DNA from: Trichaptum fuscoviolaceum
Lineage: Eukaryota > Basidiomycota > Agaricomycetes > Hymenochaetales > Trichaptaceae
Reading direction: 5' to 3'
Assembly: GCA_910574455.1 (NCBI GenBank)
Contig: CAJSYZ010000006.1
Span: 2,718,156-2,782,155, forward strand
DNA: 64,000 bases
Positions within the stretch are counted from its first letter, which is position 1. The number at the start of each line of letters is the position of its first letter. Below the pieces are notes generated by a model that ran no database searches, was not told the origin of the DNA, and worked only from the letters and a program-made list of their open reading frames with translations. This document shows positions 24,411 through 39,180 of this stretch, piece by piece. A program made the translations under genes and the position numbers.

Positions 24411-25997
24411 CTTGATATGGATTAGTGAGCTTGAACAGACAGAAGAAGTGGAACTGACAGAAGAAAGCAGCACTTACTGCGCAAAGCAGAGGGTCGCCGT
24501 TCAGTTCCTCAGTGAGAGGGCTTTAGACTGACGGCCCTCGATTTCATCACTCATTCACGCTTCTTTGTGCCTTGAATTTCCTTTTATATGCAAAACTCCC
24601 ACGTTTTCTGAAAAAGTACGCTAGTCCACGACCCCCTCGCAGTACATTCTGGTGATGTCGCGCGGTCGGCCATGCCCTCCTTGCGCGAAGATTGTCTGTC
24701 TACTGACTACGGGTGCGCGCCGGCGCAAGTCGGCTCTCGTCGCCGCAAGGACCATGTCGACTCCGTTCTTGACAACTTCTGTCGCAAATCAAAGGGTGCG
24801 TTAATGACAGTGTATTGTAAGCTTGTAAGCAGAGTTACTTACAATTTCAACAGTCTTGTCCTTGCGGATGCCCTGAGCGAAGCACCGGTTGCAGTCCGTC
24901 AAGTCTGAATGCATGTTCCCTTCCGTCGCTAGTCGCATGCAACAGCACTTTGCTCGTTTGACATTGGGGAACACACCCAAATGTAAGTAGATATTTCATC
25001 TGTGTACTCAAAAGAAGGTACTCACGGCAATCATGAGGCACTCATCGAAGCGCCGGGGGGCTCAACGCCGAATCACTGGCATTTCCGCCAGAATACTTCG
25101 AGCTCACGGGTTGACAGCCTGTTGGGAATGTGAGTATAGAATCAATACTCTGAGAGGTATAAGTGACTTACCATTCGTGAGGAATGGTTAAGCAACCAGT
25201 GAAGACTGAGGTGCTGGCTCGTGTCCGGCATCTAGACAACAATTGAAGGAGGTGAGTACTGGCCATGTCTGAAGGCACAGTCCGCCACGCCTGCTCGATG
25301 AAAATGTAAGTAAATATCACATCTGTGTATTCAAAGGAAGGTACTCACAATGTCAAACTTCGCCTCAGACAAACAATGCAATCATCTTCCGGCGGTCTTG
25401 ACGCAGCTTAGACACCCACGAAGCGCCAACCACCATAACTGAGTCCGTCCGCCTGCAAGCATTCTGTCGATAGTGCGTGAGGGTCGATGGCTTGTCTGCG
25501 ATCAGCAACAGAGCCGCGCCGGTTGCATCTGGCTCGTGTTGACACGGTGAGGACTACGGAGACAGGTGAGTACGTGGACATGGCTTAGTGAGGCATGGGA
25601 CTTACAGTACATCTAGCTTGATGGCAAACAGCAACAGCTTCGCATTTTCGAGGAACTTGAGCTATGCAAACAGGTGAGTACATGGTCATGGATCAGTGAG
25701 GTATGATAGACTTACTATACAAGAGGTCGACCAAGGACACACGACATTGGGGGAGCAGCATAGCGGCATAAGGAAAGTCTGGCGCGTCGATTCTGCGCCT
25801 TCCAGCATTTAAACCAATTTCGCTGGTCTGTGCACCGTGCGATGGTGCTGAAGCGACGCGTAGCAATTTCTACTTAGGAATTCTCTTGCCGCACGCGTCC
25901 GGGCGAACCTTCCAATCGCGCATCTTCTCCCGGTGTCCGCACACCGCCTTCACTGGCCCTCTCGACTGCAGCGCTGGTGAGCTCGCTCGCCCGCTTT

Positions 25998-28430
25998 CGA
26001 TACATACATATATTGCTATGTTGGCTTCAAAATATTGTATTAGAATAAGACATATGAAGAAATCAATGATGGGCTCGAAGCAGATACATCTTGTTGTACG
26101 TCTACCAATGCTTGGCGCCGCTTAGCATTGCGTCTGGCATCCGAATAGCTCTTAAACACACTTTCAATGGCTGTCCCGAGCGCACCGTTGGTGAGCTCGC
26201 TCACCCGCGTTCGATACATACATATATTGCTATCTTGACTTTGAATAAAACATATACAGCAAGAATATATGCCTGCTCGAGTGACATCCTTCCCTCTACC
26301 ACTGTGTAGCATTAGATCGTCTCCCGCCACTACCCGGTGAGTCCGCTCGCCGGAATTCGATACATACATACATACATACATTGTCATTCTAAATTCATTT
26401 CTCGAAGCCTTCCTATTACCACCGCCGCTAAGCAGCCCTCTGGCAACTCCGCTCGCCAGAATTCGATACATACATATATTGTCATTCTCTTACGTCTCTG
26501 CACTGCCGCTTGGCTTCCTTCCGCTCGCGAGAGTCAAAACTATCGTTCTAAATACATGCAATGTTGATATATCATTTGACCTTGCTCTGCGGGCGAAATT
26601 CCATATATACATTGTCATATCACACGGGGACTCAATACATAGCTACATTGCACTCGGCGGAAGAAATTCTATATATACATTGTCATTCCAGATCTCTCCA
26701 TACAGGGCTACTGATGCGTGAGTTAACCGCTTCGGGTGTGTGCAAATGCCAGTGAATGGCTTCGCTAAGATATTCGGCTTCTATCTGTTCCCGAACCTCT
26801 CGCAGCCTCAGAAAGCTAAAATAGCCGAATGCATATGGAAGCCAGTCGGCGGAGAAAGAGACATAGCTGCATTTGCATATTGGATTTGCTCTAGATGCTT
26901 CCCAGATGCTGTGCAGCCCGGCTGTGCGTAACTATGAGAATAGAATTTAGACTAGACGTAGCTAGTAGCTGGCAGAGGTAAAAACATACCTATGTTGTTT
27001 TTCCATGCATTATCATTGACTCTCTAGGTCTTGAAGACTGATCTATAGTACCCTGCCACCTCGAAGCTGCTCGCCGGAAGAATTTACATATATACATTGT
27101 GATGCTGGAGTTTGCGGCGAAGACGGCGTTGAAAATGGGCACAGAGGGCTGATTACGTAAGCAGCGCCAGAAGAGACCCGCAGACCTTCGATCAACGCTT
27201 TGCTCGTTTCCACCACCACCACATACATGCATTGCTTTCATCTTTCTCTCTGCAAGTCAATATACGAACTAGACAGCATATGCAACAAATTCTGATCTAT
27301 TTCAAGTCTTTTTTGGCTGCAGATGTTGTTTGCAGGTTCAAGATATGTCTGCACACCCGAATGCGATCAATTGCCATCGCGGCTTCATCTGGCTGGTCTT
27401 GCCGTGAAATCTAGGCGAAATCTGGCCTTTAGCGACAGGAGACAACATCTACTACCTCCGATTGGCGTCCCCGGCGGGCGCAGAGCTGTCAATCGCGTAA
27501 CAAGACCTGGGAATGCTTTCTGGTATTCTCGCAGTTGCTTGCATGTCTGGACTGCATTTCAACATATTTTATGCTCACAAAGCAGTGATTTAAGACTTCT
27601 AGAAGATATACTAAGTGATCTGCACTGTCTGGCATAGGTTTGCTGTGGCGAAGATGACCACGGACATGCAATTAAACCCGGGAGGTTATCCGCTGCTTCT
27701 CTGCAGAGAAGCGGGCGCAATCAAAAACGTAAGATATCTCTGCACTTCTATTTCTTCTAAAACACTAACTCAATTTCGCTTCACATAGTTAGCTGAAGCA
27801 CGGTCACACTCTGCAACTCCGTCTGCCCATTTGCTTGCAATGCTCCTCACTGTTGACAGTGAGCTCAGATACATGTTTATGTGTGCTTCATTGTCTTGAG
27901 GCTATGTAAGTGTGAGCTGGTCAGCGGGCAATTCAGAAACTTAAGGTACGTACACATTCTTCTCGGAAGCTTGCTAACCGAAGCTCAGGCTCGCATGGCT
28001 AATTGGCGGAAGTATTCCGGGCCCGCTCATCTGGAACTGTCTCCCATTTCAATTCTCAGATATGGTCTCCGTGTTATGGCGCTCGGGACCTTCAGGCAGT
28101 TCACGCAAATGTCAGGCTTCGAAGACGTCAAAAATAGCCGATAATCATTGTACAATAGAAGCCCTTTCTTGCCGATTTGCAGCTGGTCGGCGGAAACAAA
28201 GCTATAGCTACTTTAAGACTTTAAGGTTGGCTTCTAGCTGCTGGAGAATTTATTGATCGAGGTTGCGGGGGAGAAGGCGCAGAAAATGGGCGCAGAACGT
28301 GATTACGTAAGCAACGCCAAATGAGTCACGTAGACCGCCGCCGATCAACTGTTCCTTTCGTCTCCACCACCACCACATACATGCAATGCATCCTTCTTGC
28401 TCTCGAAAGGCCTATATACATTCTGGACAT
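25998..28430. repeat. Interspersed GATACATACATATATTG motif array, unit 3
   Basis: Good copies start near 25998, 26212, 26358 and 26465. The one at 26358 has an expanded CATA tract, showing that the motif core can change length by slippage. Confidence 0.6.
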
Positions 28431-30394
28431 CGAAATCAACTGTCCTTCACCCAATTCATGCTTTCTCTGGCTGTTTACAGTGTGCACAAATTCGGGACAG
28501 ATATGCAGTGCCGAGTTCGATCTAACGACATCTCTGCTAGATCTACTCACTCCTGCCGAACAAATCTAAGTGATACAAGTCCCTGGGCTACGGGAGGCTA
28601 TATAGAATACTTCCGATCCGCGTCCCTGGCGGGCGCCAAGCCCGCCATCCCTTATCACTGCTGTGTCTTGTTCTCGGGGCCGTTTGCCTCTGAGGACTGC
28701 TTTGCTACTTGTGATACCTTGCTATGACTATTCTAAGAGCTATATCTGCTGTGCTCTGCGCTTTCAGAACTGAAGCGCCAGCGAAGGGTCCGTAACCTCT
28801 ATTGATTCCGGATTTTCGGCGGGACACAACTTTCCCTTCCTTCTTGCGGCGATGGAGCGCAAAATGTGAGATTTTCAATGTTCTTCCGGTTGCTTCTTGA
28901 CTCTAATTCAGTCCAGGTCTCGCTTATTCGGCAAGGAATGACAGGCGATCTCTAGAAGGCCGCTAGACCTCTCGTGCATGCATTACATTCCAAGCCAGTA
29001 AGTCTGCAGAACAGCTACGTATCTGTACTGGCATTGGCTCAGGAGTGAAGAAAACATATGACTAACATGTTCTGGGCAACCAAATTGCATGCTCGCGTAG
29101 CTATCTACTCTGTCCGTGTTTTCAGTCTAATTTCTCGTCCGAAATGTCGGCTGCTTCGGTGGCAATATCCTGGTCTACGTGAACTGCGCTCAATTGCTTG
29201 AAATTACTTCTCTGGCCCTCTGGTGCTGCTCTCGCAATGCATCACTGCAGCTGTTTGCGAAGTCCGGCCTCACAATTGAGCTCAAGAGCAATATCTGCAT
29301 GTCTCCGGGTCGTTCAAAACATACGGGAGGACGGGGAGGTAGAGCCGCAAGTACGTGTAATCGGACTTCGGGCGACTCGCGTAAGTGTCTCCCTTGAAAC
29401 ACGTAGCTGTCCAGGAATTTTCACCTTTCATTCCAGAACACCCGGGCACCTCGGCGCTCCGTGTCCATGGGAAGAAAGTCCCGCTTGGCGGGGCTCTGAC
29501 CAGCTTAAAAGGGGAGAACCAGCCGTCGTCCTAACCCCCAAGTACCGTGCGCACGGCCACTCCCTATGCTTGACTTTATCCCTGTCTGCTTTGCTCTCTA
29601 CACTCACGGACTTCTGGACCGGGACCGTGCAACTGCGAGTTGGCAGGCTAGATGACGTCCTAGACCTGTCGACTCAAAGGCAATCTTTGTAGGTTTATTT
29701 CCTTATTCTGTCACATTGATCTGACTTCGGTTTTACTTTGCGAGGTCTATGGGCCCTAGGCCATTCCTTTGGTCTCATGGTCCTCTTACGGGCCTCGGTG
29801 AGTCGCTTGCTTCGTTCTGGCAATACATTGCTGATGTGTAATTAGTTTGTGCTGTCCCTCTTGGTCCTCGGACTGGTACGTGATTCTCTGTTTGCTTTAG
29901 GCCCGTCTAATATTATATTCAGATTTGATTTGAATGTTGGGCTGTTGGATATCACATACTTGGGCTGTCGGAATATTATTTGGGTTGTCGGCTTTACCTT
30001 GCGTGCCAGTCCTTCAACGGCATTTGTGGTCCTCTCAGGGGCCTCGGTGAGTTGCTCCCTTCGTTCTGGCATTACATTGCTGACGTCTATTTAGTTTGTG
30101 CTGTCCCTCTTTGTCTTCGGACAGCATCTTATTGGCTGTTGGCGTATTTGGGCTGTGGGATAATGAAACTTGGGCTTGCGGAATAAGATTTGGGTCGTTG
30201 TAATATGTTAACATGTATTTAATTGGTGTGTACATAATTCTGTCGCTTGTGCAATGTCTTACGCCCTTCACTAGGTTCCCGGATCTATTTGCGGCTTCTT
30301 GGTACGTGACTGTCTCTCCTTGTCGTTCGTTCTGATTCGTTCCTTTATAGCTGCGTCACACCACCCTTCCCCTTCCTAGACCGCTTTGACATAG

Positions 30395-30426
30395 CACAGA
30401 GGGAGAGCTGATCGGCTCCCTCTGTG
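30395..30426. repeat. Perfect 11-bp hairpin (unit 4)
   Basis: Same 32-base stem-loop as in unit 1, unchanged. Confidence 0.85.
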
Positions 30427-31295
30427 ACGTGCCAAAGGGGCCTCTCGCCTCTCTCTAGCTTTCCGCCTTCGAGGACCTTCAATTTGGCTATTAGACGAAC
30501 ACAGAAGGGGAAATTATGGTTGTGTAGGTACCGAAATTATGATCCTATGTTGTAAACCGTGACTGACTTTCTTTTCCGAGGTTGGACTGCATTCTTTTCT
30601 TTTAGGTAAGTTATATCTTATACGTCGATCTAATTCATTTACTAACTCGAACCAATTCTATATCATATCTAGGTCAAGGCCTTCGGGCCGTGAGGTAAGA
30701 TATGTCTTCTTCGTCGTTCAACTCATTTACTAATTCTGTCTCATACCTAGATTCATTTCAAGTTTCGTAAATAGCTCATTATCATGTACATAATGAGTCT
30801 GCATTAATAGATAATTTGTTTTTGACTCTACCCTGTACTGCGTGAATGCATTTGTCTTCGACTTGAGTAGCAACAAAATATTCCCACGGTGCAAAGTGAC
30901 GCAGTGTCGCAACTTGAAGTGTCGCAGCCGTTCACCTCTTTCCTCACCGCGGAATGACCTTCTGGGACTGTGCTCTACAATGCTAGCTTGACTTCTTACA
31001 CTGGTTTCTCTCTTTCAACTGAGATTTGTGCTTGCAATTGCACATCAAGTACACACTCGAGCAACAGCAAACCGTCGGACACACGGACTTGCCATGGGCT
31101 GTCCTCGAAGGAGTGCAGCGCAAGTGCACTGAAGAGACTGGCGGGCGAGAAGGAACTATGACTGCACAGTCTGGACAACGAGAAGGCGGGTTTGGGTGCC
31201 AGTTGTGGCCAGGTGTCAATTACAGCTGTGATAATATTCTCAGAAACGGACGTCCTCAGCACTCAGTACTCCCGCCTCACTCAGCTGTAAAAGCC

Positions 31296-32110
31296 ATGAC
31301 TGAGTTCAAAAAGCTGCCCACCCGTCGCTTGGACCTGAGGTCAGCGCAATTTGTCTCGGAACAATGGGTACGTCTCTCCACACGTCAATGCGTAAGAGCT
31401 AACTGCAACATCTTTGCACAGTCAGGTATTGGTGCATTCTACGGAAAGACCGACGATGAAGCTGCGTAAAAGCCCTCACTTACTCTGCAGACCGCGGGAT
31501 GACCTTCTGGGACTGTGCAGACATCTACGGAACAAGTAAGATACAATCTAAATCATCCAGGAATGATAATTAGACGAAGCTGACGCACCCTCTCCAGCCG
31601 AATTGACACTCGCCAAGTGGTTCAAGGAAACTGGACGGCGCTTGGAGATCTTCCTTGCGACCAAGTTCGGCTTTCGCGATCCTGAGGGGAAATTTGGGGA
31701 TGGCAAGCCCATCAGCACGCCGTCCTACATCAAGCACGCGCTCGAGCGGTCGTTGAAGCGTCTGGAAACGGATTACATCGTCCTTTACTACCAGCACCAT
31801 GTAGACATTATGCCCGTATGTCGAGAAACGGACGGTCAGATGGATCGGACTCAGCGAGTGCAGCGCGGCGACGCTAACGAGGGCAAATGCAGTACCGGGC
31901 GTTGGCGAGTAGCGCAGATGGAGTTCAGTCCGTACAGTCTGGACATTAAGAAGTGTGTCTGGCTATTATTCATCTAATGAAAGGCTTCGTGTCAGTTGTA
32001 CCGATCCCGGGCAGCCTCGAACGCGTGGAGGAGAACGCACATGGCGCGGAGATAATCCTTTCGCGAAGACCATTAGAAAGCTGAGAGCGATACTCGGAAG
32101 CCTTCATGGC
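31296..32110 (+). pseudogene. Aldo-keto reductase pseudogene, unit 4
   Basis: It has the exon 1 deletion and the 3' lesions of units 2 and 3, plus its own short deletion in exon 2 that turns GCGTACAAAGCC into GCGTAAAAGCC and makes a TAA at 31467. The arginine codon of the YYQRHVD motif reads as histidine here, as in unit 5. Confidence 0.87.
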
Positions 32111-32314
32111 AAACGAGGTATTAATGTGGTAGAGCACTTGAATGTTAATTAGAAACTTTGGGTTACATCTTGTGTTGAGCTTCTGAGTGTGAGTCTCTCG
32201 ATGGGTGAGTCTCAAAGATCATCCCGTTTCCGGATGGCACACTGCCAATCCGCGGGAGCTCACCATGTTGTACTAGTTTCAAAACAGTCAACGTTCAACT
32301 GGCTTTGAAACTCC

Positions 32315-32579
32315 TTATGAGATCGTCCGGTTCCCTGACGGGGCACTTCCGACGGCTCCTCCGGTATTGTCCAACCTAATTATTCAATGTTTTTCTTACG
32401 CTAAATAATTTTATAGCACAACCTTCCGTACCTCGCTACTGTTAAAACACATACTTGATTTACCTGGACCTACCGTGTCAGTCTATCTTCAGCTCTATGG
32501 GGAGGAAGTTCCACATTTGCTAGGCACAAGGCGCATGGCTCTCATGACAGCAATTGGAGCCGACAAGAATTTACTGTAG
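32315..32579 (+). pseudogene. Mug135-like C-terminal fragment, unit 4
   Basis: As in unit 3 but with EIVR encoded by GAGATCGTC, and one extra A in the HILDL codon region (GTTAAAACACATAC near 32452), which shifts the frame inside the second piece. Confidence 0.58.
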
Positions 32580-32744
32580 TGCAACATCTCTTTATCACAT
32601 TTGTAATGTATCCACACGCAACTATCCTTATCCTAAATATTATTACTTCGTAACTTGATCTTTTGTGTAGTCTTCCTTAATGCCAGAATTACGATATTGA
32701 AAGCAGATGAAGCATGTAAATTATGCATAACAAGATACAAGGGA

Positions 32745-33984
<1,240 letters not shown>

Positions 33985-34594
33985 CTTGATATGGATTAGT
34001 GAGCTTGAACAGACAGAAGAAGTGGAACTGGCAGAAGAAAGCAGCACTTACTGCGCAAAGCAGAGGGTCGCCGTTCAGTTCCTCAGTGAGAGGGCTTTAG
34101 ACTGACGGCCCTCGATTTCATCACTCATTCACGCTTCTTTGTGCCTTGAATTTCCTTTTATATGCAAAACTCCCACGTTTTTTGAAAAAGTACGCTAGTC
34201 CACGACCCCCTCGCAGTACATTCTGGTGATGTCGCACGGACGGCCATGGCCTCCTTGCGCGAAGATCGTCTGTCTACTGACTACGCTCTCGTCGCCGCAA
34301 AGACCATGTCGACTCCGTTCTTGACAATCGTTCCTTGCGGATGCCCTGAGCGAAGCACCGGTTGCAGTCCGTCAAGTCTGAATGCATGTTCCCTTCCGTC
34401 GCTAGTCGCATGCAACAGCACTTTGCTCGTTTGACATTGGGGAACACACCCAAATGTAAGTAGATATTTCATCTGTGTACTCAAAAGAAGGTACTCACGG
34501 CAATCATGAGGCACTCATCGAAGCGCCGGGGGGCTCAACTTTATAGCTGCGTCACACCACCCTTCCCCTTCCTGTCTAGACCGCTTTGACATAG

Positions 34595-34626
34595 CACAGA
34601 GGGAGAGCTGATCGGCTCCCTCTGTG
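34595..34626. repeat. Perfect 11-bp hairpin (unit 5)
   Basis: Same 32-base stem-loop, only about 55 bp inside the unit 4/unit 5 recombination junction and preceded by a unit-specific GTCT insertion. Confidence 0.85.
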
Positions 34627-35494
34627 ACGTGCCAAAGGGGCCTCTCGCCTCTCTCTAGCTTTCCGCCTTCGAGGACCTTCAATTTGGCTATTAGACGAAC
34701 ACAGAAGGGGAAATTATGGTTGTGTAGGTACCGAAATTATGATCCTATGTTGTAAACCGTGACTGACTTCTTTTCCGAGGTTGGACTGCATTCTTTTCTT
34801 TTAGGTAAGTTATATCTTATACGTCGATCTAATTCATTTACTAACTCGAACCAATTCTATATCATATCTAGGTCAAGGCCTTCGGGCCGTGAGGTAAGAT
34901 ATGTCTTCTTCGTCGTTCAACTCATTTACTAATTCTGTCTCATACCTAGATTCATTTCAAGTTTCGTAAATAGCTCATTATCATGTACATAATGAGTCTG
35001 CATTAATAGATAATTTGTTTTTGACTCTACCCTGTACTGCGTGAATGCATTTGTCTTCGACTTGAGTAGCAACAAAATATTCCCACGGTGCAAAGTGACG
35101 CAGTGTCGCAACTTGAAGTGTCGCAGCCGTTCACCTCTTTCCTCACCGCGGAATGACCTTCTGGGACTGTGCTCTACAATGCTAGCTTGACTTCTTACAC
35201 TGGTTTCTCTCTTTCAACTGAGATTTGTGCTTGCAATTGCACATCAAGTACACACTCGAGCAACAGCAAACCGTCGGACACACGGACTTGCCATGGGCTG
35301 TCCTCGAAGGAGTGCAGCGCAAGTGCACTGAAGAGACTGGCGGGCGAGAAGGAACTATGACTGCACAGTCTGGACAACGAGAAGGCGGGTTTGGGTGCCA
35401 GTTGTGGCCAGGTGTCAATTACAGCTGTGATAATATTCTCAGAAACGGACGTCCTCAGCACTCAGTACTCCCGCCTCACTCAGCTGTAAAAGCC

Positions 35495-36310
35495 ATGACT
35501 GAGTTCAAAAAGCTGCCCACCCGTCGCTTGGACCTGAGGTCAGCGCAATTTGTCTCGGAACAATGGGTACGTCTCTCCACACGTCAATGCGTAAGAGCTA
35601 ACTGCAACATCTTTGCACAGTCAGGTATTGGTGCATTCTACGGAAAGACCGACGATGAAGCTGCGTACAAAGCCCTCACTTACTCTGCAGACCGCGGGAT
35701 GACCTTCTGGGACTGTGCAGACATCTACGGAACAAGTAAGATACAATCTAAATCATCCAGGAATGATAATTAGACGAAGCTGACGCACCCTCTCCAGCCG
35801 AATTGACACTCGCCAAGTGGTTCAAGGAAACTGGACGGCGCTTGGAGATCTTCCTTGCGACCAAGTTCGGCTTTCGCGATCCTGAGGGGAAATTTGGGGA
35901 TGGCAAGCCCATCAGCACGCCGTCCTACATCAAGCACGCGCTCGAGCGGTCGTTGAAGCGTCTGGAAACGGATTACATCGTCCTTTACTACCAGCACCAT
36001 GTAGACATTATGCCCGTATGTCGAGAAACGGACGGTCAGATGGATCGGACTCAGCGAGTGCAGCGCGGCGACGCTAACGAGGGCAAATGTAGTACCGGGC
36101 GTTGGCGAGTAGCGCAGATGGAGTTCAGTCCGTACAGTCTGGACATTAAGAAGTGTGTCTGGCTATTATTCATCTAATGAAAGGCTTCGTGTCAGTTGTA
36201 CCGATCCCGGGCAGCCTCGAACGCGTGGAGGAGAACGCACATGGCGCGGAGATAATCCTTTCGCGAAGACCATTAGAAAGCTGAGAGCGATACTCGGAAG
36301 CCTTCATGGC
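35495..36310 (+). pseudogene. Aldo-keto reductase pseudogene, unit 5
   Basis: Nearly the same sequence as unit 4, including the YYQHHVD state, but without the unit 4 TAA. It retains the exon 1 10-bp loss and the common 3' lesions, so it cannot encode the enzyme. Confidence 0.87.
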
Positions 36311-36514
36311 AAACGAGGTATTAATGTGGTAGAGCACTTGAATGTTAATTAGAAACTTTGGGTTACATCTTGTGTTGAGCTTCTGAGTGTGAGTCTCTCG
36401 ATGGGTGAGTCTCAAAGATCATCCCGTTTCCGGATGGCACACTGCCAATCCGCGGGAGCTCACCATGTTGTACTAGTTTCAAAACAGTCAACGTTCAACT
36501 GGCTTTGAAACTCC

Positions 36515-36778
36515 TTATGAGATCGTCCGGTTCCCTGACGGGGCACTTCCGACGGCTCCTCCGGTATTGTCCAACCTAATTATTCAATGTTTTTCTTACG
36601 CTAAATAATTTTATAGCACAACCTTCCGTACCTCGCTACTGTTAATAACATACTTGATTTACCTGGACCTACCGTGTCAGTCTATCTTCAGCTCTATGGG
36701 GAGGAAGTTCCACATTTGCTAGGCACAAGGCGCATGGCTCTCATGACAGCAATTGGAGCCGACAAGAATTTACTGTAG
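36515..36778 (+). pseudogene. Mug135-like C-terminal fragment, unit 5
   Basis: As in unit 4 but with a different change at the same place (GTTAATAACATAC near 36652), which puts a TAA in frame. TAG at 36776 ends the old frame. Confidence 0.58.
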
Positions 36779-36935
36779 TGCAACATCTCTTTATCACATT
36801 TGTAATGTATCCACACGCAACTATCCTTATCATTACTTCGTAACTTGATCTTTTGTGTAGTCTTCCTTAATGCCAGAATTACGATATTGAAAAGCAGATG
36901 AAGCATGTAAATTATGCATAACAAGATACAAGGGA

Positions 36936-38179
36936 TCATAGCAAGGAATCCAACTTGGACAGGACATCGAGCACGGCAGCAATGAGCTCAAAACAGAGAT
37001 CCTCACCCTCACTCGTCCCAGGTCCTGTTGTCTGCATCTCCGCCTTCACAGCGTCCACCATGCCCAGCACCGACTCCCGGCCTGTCAAAGCGCTTCCCGC
37101 CCCAATGCGCGCGCCCTCTTTCCGCTTGCCGCTGCTGCTGCCCGTCGAGAAGGGCCAGGACGCGAACTCGGCGAGGACGTCCTCTGCACGCTGGAACGCC
37201 GCCTCGCGCTCCTCGTATCCCAGCCGGCCAAACGCGTTGTCGACGACACTCGCCGCGTATGCCGCACACACGAGACAGACGGTGCGCGTCGCGCGGCAGT
37301 TCTCGCCCTCCTTGCCGAGTGCTTCGGGGGGCACGACGCGCGTCGCGGACGTGAGGAGCGCGGTGCAGCGGCGCACGATGGCCTCTTTGGTGCGCGCGTC
37401 GGCGACGGGGTGTGTGGCCATGTCGAAGAGCAGGAAGTTGCGCTTCTCGGTGCGCAGGATGCCCTTGTCGACGAGGCCCTTGGCGAGCCGCTCGCGCACC
37501 TGCTTCAGCTGGAAGCCGATTTTCGTGATGTTCCATGTCTCGCCTGCAGCTTGTTAACGCAAGAAACTAATGGAACAAATGAACACGCACCACTCAGCAG
37601 GTCAATCCAGCTGTTAACAGACATGCGGGCCTCCTCCTGGCTCTTCATCATTTTGAGCGCCTCGTCGAGGATTGTCTCGCCTGTTCGCCGGTCGTCAAGC
37701 ACCTCCACAAGCCGCTCAGCCAGTGGGTAGCGCTTCCTCGATGGGTCGCGCACAATGCATATCCGCCGTCGCATGGCCAGCTCGAGAATGATGCAGCCTC
37801 GCAGCGCATACGAGATATTGTCGTTCCAAAAGGACAAGTAGCCCTACTGATCTTATAGTTTAGTCAATTCAGTTTGCAAGGGAATTGGCCACGTACCTGC
37901 TTGTCCTTTAATCCTAGCAGCAGCACCTCCTCCATGATTGTCAACTTGGGCATTCGCCCGCCCGCTCGCTCAGCATCACCGTCGCTCTCGAAGTCGCGGG
38001 GGTCGTACGCTATCTTGCTTCCACCTTCGAATGCTGATCCCGCATGAGAGGGCTTAGGTAGCCCGTTGATGTTGGAAGTCGAGCCTGATGGCGAGGAGCT
38101 TGTGTCGGCGCTTTGTCCATTCCAGGTGCCTCCGACGTCTTCATCTTGTGCTGCTGACGATGCGCCTGCTGCCCGACGC
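36936..38179 (-). CDS. VPS74: VPS74/GOLPH3 (GPP34)-like copy, unit 5, start-less but open
   Basis: Exon A about 38179-37897, B 37843-37591 (253 nt), C 37543-36936 (608 nt), all open and in phase from [10 protein letters not shown] to LDSLL. It carries silent differences from the other copies in exon B (for example GTTCGCCGGTCGTC near 37683). The 17-bp upstream deletion is present, so it shares the missing start of units 2-4. Confidence 0.8.
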
Positions 38180-38653
38180 CTTGATATGGATTAGTGAGCT
38201 TGAACAGACAGAAGAAGTGGAACTGGCAGAAGAAAGCAGCACTTACTGCGCAAAGCAGAGGGTCGCCGTTCAGTTCCTCAGTGAGAGGGCTTTAGACTGA
38301 CGGCCCTCGATTTCATCACTCATTCACGCTTCTTTGTGCCTTGAATTTCCTTTTATATGCAAAACTCCCACGTTTTTTGAAAAAGTACGCTAGTCCACGA
38401 CCCCCTCGCAGTACATTCTGGTGATGTCGCACGGACGGCCATGGCCTCCTTGCGCGAAGATCGTCTGTCTACTGACTACGCTCTCGTCGCCGCAAAGACC
38501 ATGTCGACTCCGTTCTTGAGCGCATTACGCCGCTAGCTACTGACTGCCGGCTCAAGCCGTGTCGACTCCGTTCTTGACAGGCGCGTTCTGTAACAGCAAT
38601 CGGTAAGTAAGTCTTCCTTTGCACCCATATCCAAGCCAACTCACATCTTACAG

Positions 38654-39180
38654 ATGCAAAGCACATCTCGCCGCCGCAAAGACCATGTCGACTCCGTTCT
38701 CGACAGTAGTCAAGCCAACGCCCTTTTAGGCGCCAGCGAAGCGCCCAGCACGTCGAGCAACGGCACCTGTATTACAACTTCAAATCCATCAGTAAGTCTT
38801 CTTTTGTGTTCATAACTAATACTACTCACCAGTCCCTTGCGCAGCTAGCCGCAGCAGCACCTCGCTCGTTCGACAGCGGGGAAAACAAAATGTAAGTGAA
38901 TATCTTTGCCATGTATTCAGAAGAAGATACTCACAATTAGTCCGTGCTGCTTGCCCTCGGTCTTCGCTTCAGAGGAACAACGCAAACATCTTGCGGCGGT
39001 CTTGACCCGTCTTAGACGCCCGCAAAGCGTCATCAAAGCGCCGGGGGCTCAACGCCGAATGGCTGGCATTTCCGCCTCTGCTTCGAGCTCACGGGTTGAC
39101 AGCCTGTTGGGAATGTGAGTATAGAATCAATACTCTTAGAGGTATAAGTGACTTACTATTTGTGAGGAATGGTTAAGCAA
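38654..39180 (+). pseudogene. Decayed serine/arginine-rich multi-exon gene block, unit 5
   Basis: Best-preserved copy of the unrecognised gene. Four pieces join in frame: MQSTSRRRKDHVDSVLDSSQ..., SLAQLAAAAPRSFDSG, SEEQRKHLAAVLTRLRR...SSSRVDSLLGM, then a piece that stops at once (AATGGTTAA), where unit 1 reads GGTTCGG and stays open. Introns have GTAAGTC/CACCAG, GTAAGTG/AATTAG and GTGAGTA/GTGAG borders. Function unknown; low-complexity S/A/R content. Confidence 0.5.

Larger units (their letters stand above)
20074..29650 (+). repeat. Tandem segmental duplication, unit 3
   Basis: Complete 9.58-kb unit almost identical to unit 2. A visible length difference is an expanded CATA tract near 26356-26381, where one motif has two additional CATA steps compared with unit 2. 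It shares some single-base states with units 4 and 5 rather than with unit 2 (for example the change just before the aldo-keto reductase exon 2 acceptor near 21840), so it groups with the units to its right in that segment. Confidence 0.95.
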
